From Gnomoniopsis sp. IMI 355080 (taxonomy: Eukaryota > Ascomycota > Sordariomycetes > Diaporthales > Gnomoniaceae), in the NCBI GenBank assembly GCA_027946555.1, contig JAPEVC010000018.1, positions 124,001 to 188,000 on the forward strand: DNA of 64,000 nt, written 5' to 3'. Positions 24,222 through 33,605 of the stretch are shown one piece after another (within the stretch, counting starts at the first letter, position 1; every line of letters begins with the position of its first letter). The notes under the pieces were generated by a model. The model was not told where the DNA came from and did no database searches. It worked only from the letters and a program-made list of their open reading frames with translations. The translations under genes and the position numbers were made by a program.

Positions 24222-27200
24222 ATGCTTCCGACTTGGGACGAAAGGTACAACACCCATCATCCCCTACTGCAAAAACGAATGATACTATCTCACTATCTCG
24301 ACTTGATTAACGATTTGGTTCCTGTAACGTGCCTGATCCACACTGCACATTGGTCTACAGATCCGTCCGACAAGCAGCGCGAAGATGAGATCATGTCACG
24401 CGCTAGCCAGAAACATGTCGACGCGGGCATCAAGCAGCTCGTAGGGCATATCATTCCCAAGGCGAGGCGGCAAGAGGATGCCGAATTTGTGCAAGAGACG
24501 GTGGACGAGCACATCGAGCTTGCTCATGCGATCCTGAATGAGTATGTTTGCCCAAAACGCGCAGGAATTCTTAGATCCTTGAGCTCTATTGACTTTGGCT
24601 ATCACAGCAACACGTCCCCTGCCATCTCCGCCGACACCAATCATGCTCACGATTTGATCAAGAAGAAGCTGGTTCAGACCAACCCCAGCGCCGCGTTACG
24701 GTTTACGAACCTCTATACAAGATTGCTATCTGTTCCGGTACTGCAGCAAAAATGGGCGATCCTGTATCTTTTATACCAGCTTTCCGACTCGCCAGACCCG
24801 GACGAGCCACTTCCCCTCGAGGCCGTCAGGCAGGCCGCAGAGAACCGGAAGACAGAGTCGCAACGTCGCAGTGAGAAACAGCCTTCTCCAAGGCCACCAC
24901 GGGCTACGTCCAGGCAAGACCAACAATTCCAAGAGGCCTTCCAGCCCAGCGGCATCAGGAAATTTCCACCAGAAGAAGCAAGACGAGGCCCGCATGAGTC
25001 AAGAGTCGAAAATGAAGATGAAGACCTTCCCAATACAAGAGATGTGGCTTTGAAGTCCAAATTCTTATCCGACTATGCCACCGAGCTAAACCCGCCAGAG
25101 ACCTCCCTCCTCCGAGACCTACCGTTTACCTTGCAAGGGCTCTCCTCGACGACCCTGCCTTTTGCGAATTCAAGTACATTGAAACTTCCAGCAACATTGC
25201 CGCCTCCCTTGGTAGCCCTGCTCCACAACCTAGCTGAACCAGCACTCCTTTTCAAGAATCTCACGGACTGGGTCAAGACACCTGCAGGTGGTCTTCTGGG
25301 ACAGAGCTTGCGAGCAGCGGTGAATGGAGAGCTGAGAGGGCACTTGAGTTTGATTGCGACGCTGGAGGGTCAGATACGGCGAGCCCTGTCCTCTTTGGAC
25401 GAGTCCGCAGCGAGGAACGGCATTGGTAAAGCAGGAGTCACACTGAAGCGATGCGTGGTATGGACCCGAGAATCAACCATGGGTCTGCGGCTTCTCAGTC
25501 TTATAGCTGAGGAGTCAAAAAGCAAAAAGGGAGGGCAACTTATATCGCTCATCCACGGCTTTTCAACTTCGCACGGAGACCCAATTGTCGCAGCATTTGC
25601 AGAGCGTCTACTTGGGTCGGTAACACGGCCATTCTATGATATTCTGCGCCACTGGATATACGATGGAGAGCTGCAAGACCCGTATCAAGAGTTCTTCGTG
25701 AGAGAGCAGGACCCAAATGACGAAGAACGACAGGATCTCAAAGCTCGTGGCATGAGTAGTGTCTGGAACGACAAGTATGAAGTCGAAAAGGGCATGATAC
25801 CGAGTATAATCACAGACGACTTTGCCCAGAAAGTTTTTCTCATCGGCAAGTCGCTCAATTTCATCAGGCACGGCTGTGGCGACGCGCCATGGGTGGACGA
25901 ATATTCAAAATCCTCATCCAAAGAACTTCGGTTTGGTGACACAGCAACCCTCGAAGCCTGGATTGACGAGGCCTACAAAACAACCATGAAACGTCTCATG
26001 GACTTGATGACCAACAAGTTTCACCTTTTCCAACACCTCAAGGCGCTCAAAAGCTACCTTCTTCTTGGTCAAGGCGACTTCATTGCCCTCCTCATGGAAT
26101 CGCTCGCCGCCAACCTCGATCGCCCAGCCGGCGCACAATACCGCCACACCCTTACCGCTCAACTCGAGCACGCCATCCGCGGATCCAATGCCCAGTACGA
26201 CTCCCCCGAAGTCCTTCGGCGTCTCGACGCACGCATGCTGCAGCTCTCGCACGGTGACATCGGCTGGGATTGCTTCACCCTCGAATACAAAGTGGACGCA
26301 CCCACGGATGTAGTTGTGACCGAGTGGGGTAACAAGCAGTACCTCAAAGTGTTCAATTTCCTCTGGAAAATCAAGCGGGTTGAGTTTGCCCTCGCTTCTA
26401 CCTGGCGGCGCTGCATGACGGGTGCACGGGGCGTTCTCCAGTCCTCCGACCCAATCGTTCGCGAGACCTGGAAATCCACACGCGGCTCTCTTCACGAAAT
26501 GAACCATTTCGTTGGCCAATTACAGTACTACATCCTGTTTGAGGTCATTGAGTCAAGCTGGGATGAGCTGCAGAAGGGCATCGCCAAGGACGGCTGCACG
26601 CTTGATGATTTGATCCGCGCGCATTCCAAGTTTCTCAACTCCATCACACGCAAGGGCTTGTTAGGTGCGAAGCGCAAAACCTATAATGAGCCCACAACCG
26701 CAGCGGGGACTGAGGACCGCAACGGTTACTTGGTCCAGCTGAAGGATCTCCTTGATACGATGCTCAGTTACCGCGACTCTGTCGAAGAGTTATATTCATG
26801 GTCCAATTCCGATTTCCTTCGCCGGCTAGAGGCAGACATCCGCACCACGACTTCCATACCCACCAACAACACGCGCAGACAACTGTTCCCAGCCAACACC
26901 AAAGGTCATACCAAGTCCATCTCGGCAGCCTCCGCCTCGCAGCCCAACACACCCGTCGTAGAGACCCACCACACCGGTGGCAGTCCCGACCCGTTCGGCC
27001 CCTTGAACTCGACCGGGGCCAATGTCTCCGAGTTCCCAGCGCTACAAGAGCGGCTGCGCGCATTGGCGAGCGCGTTCCAGAAGAAACTCTGTGCGCTGCT
27101 GGGTGACCTGGCGTATCAGCCGGATGTTGATATGCGCTTCTTGGGGGTTGCGATGAATTTCAATGATGCATATGTGCCGACGAGGCCGAAGCGCGGTTCG

Positions 27201-27269
27201 GGGCATAAGGTGGGTGGTGGCGTGCCCGGGACGGCTAAGAGCGAGGCAGATAGAACGCGGGTGGGCTGA
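24222..27269 (+). CDS. gamma-tubulin complex component GCP3 (Spc98/Alp6)
   Basis: A single open frame of 1015 codons. It belongs to the Spc97/Spc98 (GCP) family, whose members form the small gamma-tubulin complex that nucleates microtubules at the spindle pole body. The GCP3 type is suggested by the N-terminal helical region (HVDAGIKQLVGHIIP) and by the block DFAQKVFLIGKSLNFIRHGC. Before it, LRDLPFTLQGLSS starts the GRIP1 part with RPFYDILRHWIYDGEL, and LDYKV-like WDCFTLEYKVDAP, FLWKIKRVEFAL and MNHFVGQLQYYILFEVIE mark GRIP2. Loose Ser/Pro linkers lie between the N-terminal part and GRIP1. The start is uncertain: an ATG at 24393 (MSRASQKHVDAG) fits the family at least as well as the first ATG at 24222. 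No intron is needed, and no stop or frameshift is seen. Confidence 0.88.
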   Translation: MLPTWDERYNTHHPLLQKRMILSHYLDLINDLVPVTCLIHTAHWSTDPSDKQREDEIMSRASQKHVDAGIKQLVGHIIPKARRQEDAEFVQETVDEHIELAHAILNEYVCPKRAGILRSLSSIDFGYHSNTSPAISADTNHAHDLIKKKLVQTNPSAALRFTNLYTRLLSVPVLQQKWAILYLLYQLSDSPDPDEPLPLEAVRQAAENRKTESQRRSEKQPSPRPPRATSRQDQQFQEAFQPSGIRKFPPEEARRGPHESRVENEDEDLPNTRDVALKSKFLSDYATELNPPETSLLRDLPFTLQGLSSTTLPFANSSTLKLPATLPPPLVALLHNLAEPALLFKNLTDWVKTPAGGLLGQSLRAAVNGELRGHLSLIATLEGQIRRALSSLDESAARNGIGKAGVTLKRCVVWTRESTMGLRLLSLIAEESKSKKGGQLISLIHGFSTSHGDPIVAAFAERLLGSVTRPFYDILRHWIYDGELQDPYQEFFVREQDPNDEERQDLKARGMSSVWNDKYEVEKGMIPSIITDDFAQKVFLIGKSLNFIRHGCGDAPWVDEYSKSSSKELRFGDTATLEAWIDEAYKTTMKRLMDLMTNKFHLFQHLKALKSYLLLGQGDFIALLMESLAANLDRPAGAQYRHTLTAQLEHAIRGSNAQYDSPEVLRRLDARMLQLSHGDIGWDCFTLEYKVDAPTDVVVTEWGNKQYLKVFNFLWKIKRVEFALASTWRRCMTGARGVLQSSDPIVRETWKSTRGSLHEMNHFVGQLQYYILFEVIESSWDELQKGIAKDGCTLDDLIRAHSKFLNSITRKGLLGAKRKTYNEPTTAAGTEDRNGYLVQLKDLLDTMLSYRDSVEELYSWSNSDFLRRLEADIRTTTSIPTNNTRRQLFPANTKGHTKSISAASASQPNTPVVETHHTGGSPDPFGPLNSTGANVSEFPALQERLRALASAFQKKLCALLGDLAYQPDVDMRFLGVAMNFNDAYVPTRPKRGSGHKVGGGVPGTAKSEADRTRVG

Positions 27270-28016
27270 CGGATGGGGAGGGTGAACTTTAGAGCGATAT
27301 GAGCGGATGTTTGTAGGGATCGCATGCGTTTGTGCATGTCTGCTTAGATGAATCAATGATACCAATTTAACGATCTTCGATGGCTGGGTAGAAGTGTCTG
27401 GTTGTGCTTGTCGAACAGATGGCCCATGTTGAGGAAAGGTTGTTGTATCTACCGTGCACACAGCTCTGCGATGGTCTTTGGCACAACACACGGTGACTTA
27501 CCTGTATTCTGAAGATTGCTCCAGAGAGGGTCTATGCTACTACTGAAGATCATACGTCAGGAGGCTCGGTTGCAGGTGAGTGGCTTACCAGACTAGAATA
27601 CCTGGCTGTGAGACTGGTGAGAGGCAGTCCAGTAAGCTACCTACAATCCTACAGCCGGAAATGTGAGTAAACCTTCGGCATATGGAAAGAGGTCACACGA
27701 GGAACAAAGATGTATGAGCAGAACTTGATGCATTCTATTCTCATGCAGAGGATTTCACATAGCTGGGCGTGACCTCAGCTTCCTCACCAAGTACCCGCGT
27801 CCGGTTATGACCGCCCCAAGACGAGAAGCTCCGGCAGACACAGTCTCTGCAAGTAAGAAAGTGTCCCAATCGAACGATGCTCGACAAAAGGGGCGTTGAT
27901 TTCTTGACCCACAAGCTACCCAATCAGCTCTATTTCTTGTTGCGCACAGCCATGAAAGGTTGGAAGCAAGTCATCACAAGCAGGCCATCATCAAAAGATA
28001 GAAGATACCACCCCCT
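27270..28016. other. intergenic region between converging genes
   Basis: 3' flanks of GCP3 (+) and the AIR-like gene (-). No further gene supported. Confidence 0.4.
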
Positions 28017-30233
28017 CTAGTTCTGGCGGCCTCCACGACGGGTGCGCTGCGGGCGCTTGCTGGCCAGCTGACTGAACCCTCCGCCGCCACGACCAGCGTT
28101 GCCACCACCGCGCCCTCCGCGCCCACCAGATCCCTGGGTCTGCCTGGGAGGAGGCTGCGTGTTGCGTACGGAGTTAGAGTTAGGTTGTGGATTTGGAGGA
28201 GGGGGACCTTTGTTCCTGTTGCGGCGACTCGTTGTGGTGTTGGCGGCCGGCAGTGTATCATTGCCGGACTTCTTGCTCTTCTTCGGCGGTTGGGCTGGGC
28301 CTTTCTGCTTCTTAGACGGCTGCTGTTGCGGCTGCTGATTGAAGGAAGGGCCGGGACCGGTGTTGCCACCGAAAGAGATATTGGAGGCGATCTGAATCGC
28401 CGGGCCATTGTTAGATCTCTTGTTGCGCTTGTTCCTGTTCGCTGGGCCACCGTTGTCGAAAGAGATAAAGTCACCGTCGCCTTCACCATCGCTCTCTTCA
28501 AAGATTACATGGGTCTGTGGCTTGATGCTACGGCCGGGGATGACGGGCTTGGTCATCTCGCGAGGAAGGGGCAGCCCATTCCTGTATGAGAGTGCGACCT
28601 CGTCGCTGTTGGGGTCGACGTATAGAGAGGCGGTGGACATGGTCCACATCTTTGTGGGAGGGACACTGCGATCTGCCAGTGTGCAGTCGCCGCCGTAATG
28701 GCCTTCTGTGCCGCAGGCGTAACAGAAGATGGGTAATGACCTGACCTTGCTGACGTTGCCTGGCTTTGGGCGGTAGATCTGGTAAAGCTGGATGCAGTTG
28801 ATCTCAGTATGGTCATGACCTTCGCAAATGGCACACTCAATGGCTACTTCGCCTGGTGCGACCGCAAGCTTCTCAGGACAGGAAGACTTCGTGTGGCCCA
28901 GCTGTTTGCACTTAGCACAGCGTTGACGTGTCGGACACTCGTACTTAAAGTGAGGCCCCTGACAAAACCTGCAGACGAGGTCGGGACAGCTTTCAGTGAT
29001 GTGGCCGACTTGAGCGCAAGTGAGGCAGAAGACGACGTTATCTGGTACATTTGGGAAATAATGGTGTCGCTCTTCAAGCTCAGCTTGAGAGATGGAAGGC
29101 GCGTCTTCGTCAACTGTCGGATCGACGCCACTAGTATCGCCGGAGTTGATCTCGCCGTCTTCCATGTCATCACCGTTCTGTTGATGCTCGACGGCAGACT
29201 GATCGTCTTGGTCGTCCTCGCGGCTGCTGGGAGTGGAAGTGTTCTTGACGGGACTCGTTGTTTGCTGTTCGTCTGCAGGAGCAGCTTCAAGTGCGTCACT
29301 ACCCGCCGAAGCTGCCTTTGCTGCAGTTCGAGCTTCTCTCCTAGCCGCTTTCTCGAGGTCAGGCTTGAACGCTTCGGCAAATTTTCTCAACCGACTCGGC
29401 CTCGCCTCTGGGTTTCCAAGTAGCTTCCTGTTGATTTTCTTGAAAGTCGAGGGAAAGCCTTCGCCCCCCTCGCTGTCCAGCCGTTTTTGGAAACCGAGTT
29501 TGAGCAGATTGGGAGCCAGGCCAACCTGGGCAATGTTTGCTTGATTATCGGCCAAAAACGCTTCACACCACTTATCAATTGACGATTCCCAGATTTCCAA
29601 CCATGTACTGCCAACAAAAAACTCCGATTTGATGGGGCCAATTTTCCAGTACAGTTTTCGTTTGTGCAACGGCTTCACGTCCTTGGACTCGTAAGCGCGA
29701 GCCGCCGTAAGCAACTGATTGCGCTCGTCGCTCGTAAGAGGGGTATGCATCACAAAATCGATGTTTTCCTTTGTGACATGCTTTTGAGAACTTGTGCCGA
29801 AAGAAGTACGCACTCCTGCAAGACCTGAAGCGGTTGGTTGGCCAAAGGATGTGCGCAGTCCACTGACAGCGATACCTGGTGGAACTGGCTGTGAAGGTAT
29901 CTCGGCCGATGATGCCGAGTCTCCGGCAGAACTTGAAGTTCCTGCAGAATTTTTCCTGGCCTTTTTGCGAGGAGGCGAATCCTCTTCCAGGTGGTCGTCC
30001 CCAACCTCATCAGCATCATCCGTAATGGCACGCTGTCCTGTTGCCGCTGATGCGACCGGCGATGAGGCTGCTGTCGGTTTCACATCCTCTGTTGCATCTT
30101 GAGATTGGGATGGTTTACCCGGTGATGCTGCCGCTTCTTGCGCTGATGTGCCTTCGGATATCTCAGGAGCCTCCGAGACATCCTCCTGGCTCATCACATC
30201 CTGCGCAACCTCTGCTGCCGCATTACCGGACAT
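28017..30233 (-). CDS. AIR1/2-like zinc-knuckle protein (five CCHC motifs)
   Basis: An intronless frame of 738 codons. Five CCHC knuckles occur in series at about residues 398-515: CLTCAQVGHITESC, CRFCQGPHFKYEC, CAKCKQLGHTKSSC, CAICEGHDHTEINC and CYACGTEGHYGGDC. Five knuckles with a longer linker (QLYQIYRPKPG) before the last is the arrangement of Air1/Air2, the RNA-binding subunits of the nuclear TRAMP complex that marks RNA for the exosome; the fourth-fifth linker contacts the Trf4 poly(A) polymerase in yeast. Here the protein is much longer than yeast Air proteins: an acidic Ser-rich N-terminal region, a Lys/Arg block RNKRNKRSNNGP, and an RGG-rich tail (GGRGGRGGGNAGRGGGG). The assignment to TRAMP is by domain layout, so another zinc-knuckle RNA-binding role is possible. 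It is divergent from ORM1. Confidence 0.8.
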   Translation of the reverse strand: MSGNAAAEVAQDVMSQEDVSEAPEISEGTSAQEAAASPGKPSQSQDATEDVKPTAASSPVASAATGQRAITDDADEVGDDHLEEDSPPRKKARKNSAGTSSSAGDSASSAEIPSQPVPPGIAVSGLRTSFGQPTASGLAGVRTSFGTSSQKHVTKENIDFVMHTPLTSDERNQLLTAARAYESKDVKPLHKRKLYWKIGPIKSEFFVGSTWLEIWESSIDKWCEAFLADNQANIAQVGLAPNLLKLGFQKRLDSEGGEGFPSTFKKINRKLLGNPEARPSRLRKFAEAFKPDLEKAARREARTAAKAASAGSDALEAAPADEQQTTSPVKNTSTPSSREDDQDDQSAVEHQQNGDDMEDGEINSGDTSGVDPTVDEDAPSISQAELEERHHYFPNVPDNVVFCLTCAQVGHITESCPDLVCRFCQGPHFKYECPTRQRCAKCKQLGHTKSSCPEKLAVAPGEVAIECAICEGHDHTEINCIQLYQIYRPKPGNVSKVRSLPIFCYACGTEGHYGGDCTLADRSVPPTKMWTMSTASLYVDPNSDEVALSYRNGLPLPREMTKPVIPGRSIKPQTHVIFEESDGEGDGDFISFDNGGPANRNKRNKRSNNGPAIQIASNISFGGNTGPGPSFNQQPQQQPSKKQKGPAQPPKKSKKSGNDTLPAANTTTSRRNRNKGPPPPNPQPNSNSVRNTQPPPRQTQGSGGRGGRGGGNAGRGGGGFSQLASKRPQRTRRGGRQN

Positions 30234-31995
30234 GATTTTCCAAAACGAGATGCGAAATAATGATCCTGTGGTTGGTCCTGGCGGCGTCCCCGCGCTGAGC
30301 TGCCCCTCAGCTCCACCTGACTGTAACAGTAATTAGATCTGGGCCCCTATCCTGAGCGTTGCGCAATACGAGATTCGATCAAAGATGTGGAAGACCCTCA
30401 GTAGTCGGTGTGTTCCGCGGGGGAGCGAAATGAACAGGAAAAAAAAAGGTCGAAAAAGTTGTGAAGGGGGCAGGAACATGCGTTTACCGTGGCGTGACGG
30501 CCGAAAGGTGGACGAGTGCAAATAAGCGCAGTCTGGGACGAGTCGCGAACAAGAATCTGCTAGAGTTTGATGAGAACAAGGCCACTAATGGGAACAGTAA
30601 GGCAATCGTGTGAGGGCTGAGCCCCGAGTCCCGAGTCGGCGGAGGGCTCAACGGAGAATGTGAACCGTCCAAAGAGCAAGTTAATGGTGAACAGCCCTGT
30701 GAGATATGCAGACCCGACAATATGGTATTCAAGGCGCCAAGACGCGTCTCGTAAAAAAAAGGTGAGTTTCCCCTTCGAGAAAAAGTAACCTTGAACCCTT
30801 GCCGTTGCGACTTCAAGGGACGCCACGAAATAAAAGTGCCTGCCGAGAGTGCCGTGTTGTGGTCGCGCCAAGCAAGTTGTTACAGCACAGAGTGTGTACT
30901 ACGCAGTAGTGTGCGTAGTCCGCCCAGAAATGACCCACAAAAAAGGAGGCCGCGGCCGGGGGTGGAAGACCCGCCAGAAGTGGCCAGTGGCCCTGCTGTC
31001 ACCTTGCAATTGACGACAACCCTACCTGGCCTTCCTTGGACGAAGGGTTCCACTCCGCTCCGCAACCTTGGAGTTGATTGATATGGACAGGTCCAGACGT
31101 CTGCAACGACTCTTCCTGTTCTCTGTCTCACCACTGCGTTGCTCAACATCACCATCGTCGACGCCATCGATTCGGAGTTGCTCGCTGTCTCGTCTCTCGC
31201 AATCTTTCTCTTCTCGTCCATCGCTACTGTGTGAGTCTCCTCCCCCCTTCCTCTCTGCTCCCTTCCAAAAGTTGAACTATTCACCTTTGACCTCGTATCC
31301 ACACGTGTCAGTCGGTGACCCGGAACGGACCAATGGATCGAGGATGGCCCGACTTTGTCGGGCCTATCTGTCTACCTTCGGACTCCGGATGGCCTGTTTA
31401 CATCTACATTTTTCTATGGAGGTGCACAGAGATCCACGCAGTAACGTGTGACAGGTTGGCTGTCTTTGATCTCGTAGCCGAGGCCAATCATTGGATCTGA
31501 TCTACCCCATCATGAAGCACGACGTCTCTCGAGACAACGACTCTCCTCTGTCTATTCAGCTCGCTTGCTTGCATCAGGATGCCACTGGCTTGCTAACTAA
31601 TGGTCGTTTCCTGTCTAGCCATCTTACTTGGAATCAATACCGTTTTATCTTTTTGACAGACCACCCGCCCTCGTCGTCCTCGCTACGTCCACGTGCACGC
31701 CCAGACTAGGCACAGGCAACAGTCAACAGTTCGCAATCAACAATACCAGGAATCAAGTTCCCAACTCAACAGTCTGCCATTCTCATCAACCGTGGCTTCA
31801 CCGGCGTCTCGATCAACTACCCCGATCACGGCCTCCCTCCAGCGCATCTCTCGTCCGTTCCCACGGTCGAGCGCAAACGACTCTTTTCCACCGACCCCCG
31901 ACAATACCGGCAAGCTGTCTTCCCCAATCCTCCTCCAGCGTACCGTTTCCTACGACACGGGGACAAATCCTCCGCGTCGAGGAAGTGTGTACAAA
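30234..31995. promoter_or_regulatory. long divergent upstream region of AIR-like gene and ORM1
   Basis: 1.76 kb without a supported gene. The 300 bp before ORM1 are open in the ORM1 frame but carry no ATG, so they are read as leader. Possible leader introns (GTGAGT near 31229) suggest a long spliced 5' leader, which is inference. Confidence 0.4.
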
Positions 31996-32675
31996 ATGGC
32001 GGAACAACAAAACCAGGCCCGTAGGAGGAGGTCTAGTTCGATCCTCCAGGTCTACCACGAACCCCCCGAGCCGGTTGAACAGCTTAGCGACCGCGCTGCA
32101 TTGCCCAATGGCAACGCAAACTGGGTCAACGCAAAAGGTAGGTCTTGCCTTGGGACAATGGAATATGGCCACAAGCCAGACGTTTGGTTGGAAGACGGGC
32201 TAATTTTGTACTGCCGGCAGGCGCGTGGACCATTCACCTCATCCTGATCATGGTTCTCAAAGTTTTTTACGACATCATCCCCGGGGTGTCACAGGAGACA
32301 TCCTGGACCTTGACGAATATCTCATACATGGCAGGATCCTATCTTATGTTCCACTACGTTCGAGGTGTGCCCTTTGAGTTCAATGCAGGCGCCTACGACA
32401 ACTTGAACATGTGGGAGCAGATCGACGACGGCGCACAGTATACTCCAGCCAAGAAGTTCCTCCTCAGCGTGCCTATTGTGCTATTTCTGCTGAGCACGCA
32501 CTACACCCACTACGATCTGGCTTACTTCATTATCAACTTTCTCGCGGTGCTAGCAGTAGTGATTCCCAAACTACCATTCGTGGGTACCCGCACAGTCCTT
32601 CGAGGGAACCTGAAGCTAATGAACCATGGTGCAGAGCCACAGAATGCGATTCGGACTCTTTTCGGGTGTTCCTGA
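31996..32675 (+). CDS. ORM1: ORMDL-family sphingolipid regulator ORM1
   Basis: Exons 31996-32137 and 32221-32675 (83-bp intron, acceptor CCGGCAG) give 198 aa. ORM proteins sit in the ER membrane, bind serine palmitoyltransferase and hold back sphingolipid synthesis until phosphorylated. Seen: QARRRRSSSILQV near the N-terminus, which fits the RxRxxS site that Ypk-type kinases phosphorylate in yeast Orm proteins; GNANWVNAKGAWTIHLILI leading to TM1; ISYMAGSYLMFHYVRGVPFE and the highly conserved NLNMWEQIDDGAQYTPAKKFL; then FLLSTHYTHYD and the final TM pair ending in KLPFVGTRTVLRGN. Four membrane segments are expected. The start is the first ATG in frame, and its length agrees with the family. It is head-to-head with the AIR-like gene. 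Confidence 0.93.
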
Positions 32676-33605
32676 CGAGGAGTGATATAGGGAGCTACTT
32701 TTGCGATCGGGTTATTGCGGCGTTCGGCATGAGGGTTGCTTTGGAGACTGGAGTTGCTCGGTGTTGTGGTAGAGAGGGCAATCTGCGGAGCGATGGGCCC
32801 TTCGGGCTCGAAAATTGACAACAGTACATTTTACATGCTCGGTCAGGAAAGGAGTTACGCCCGAAGCTTGGGTCCTGTCGACGGTATGACGACTCTATTG
32901 AATCTCACAAGTTCCTGTCTTTGACCGAGTGTGCATTTCGAAATTCGTGCGTGAGCGGTGTGGTCAATGCTGTGGTCAATGCTCAGGCTCCTAGTAAGGG
33001 GAGAAGATGTTCGTGTGCTGCCCGGGTCACGGCTGGGCAGCAGAAAAAGGCTGACTGTTACAGACACCTTTCCACTGGATGAAATGCAAGAATCATACAT
33101 CTAATTGCAGCGTGCCCGATGCTAGAATCGTTCTGTAAGGCCCTGGCCTTCATTAGTACGGTAGCAACATGACTGACGGAACAAGCTCAACCTGAAACCT
33201 TGGCAAAAACCCATTTGAAGACTTCAGACACGGCATCACTCCCCAGAGAGGCGAGTTGACGAAGAAGAGACAGTTTCGGACGGCGCGGCCAGAAATCTGG
33301 GTACCTTGTCTGTCATTCACAGCTAGGAAGCTGCAACTCCTCGCGTTAGCTCGCGCGGGACCACGTATACTCTGAATACCAAAGGAAGGTGCTCTGCGGG
33401 TATTTTCTTGGGCAATAACAAAACTATCGAAAGGCTCTGTCATTCGCGAGTCTTTCCAGTCCTGTCCGATGACCATCTCATCCCTTACCACAACGACGTT
33501 CGCTTATTGGCACCAGTCATCAATCTTTGGACAATACAACACATATCGCTCGCTAGCTTATCACGACACAGATTATACATTTTACTCCACACATTCTGGA
33601 TCGTC
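32676..33605. other. intergenic region, no gene seen
   Basis: 3' flank of ORM1 and upstream flank of the Cys/Pro-rich gene. Several small open frames, none supported. Confidence 0.4.
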
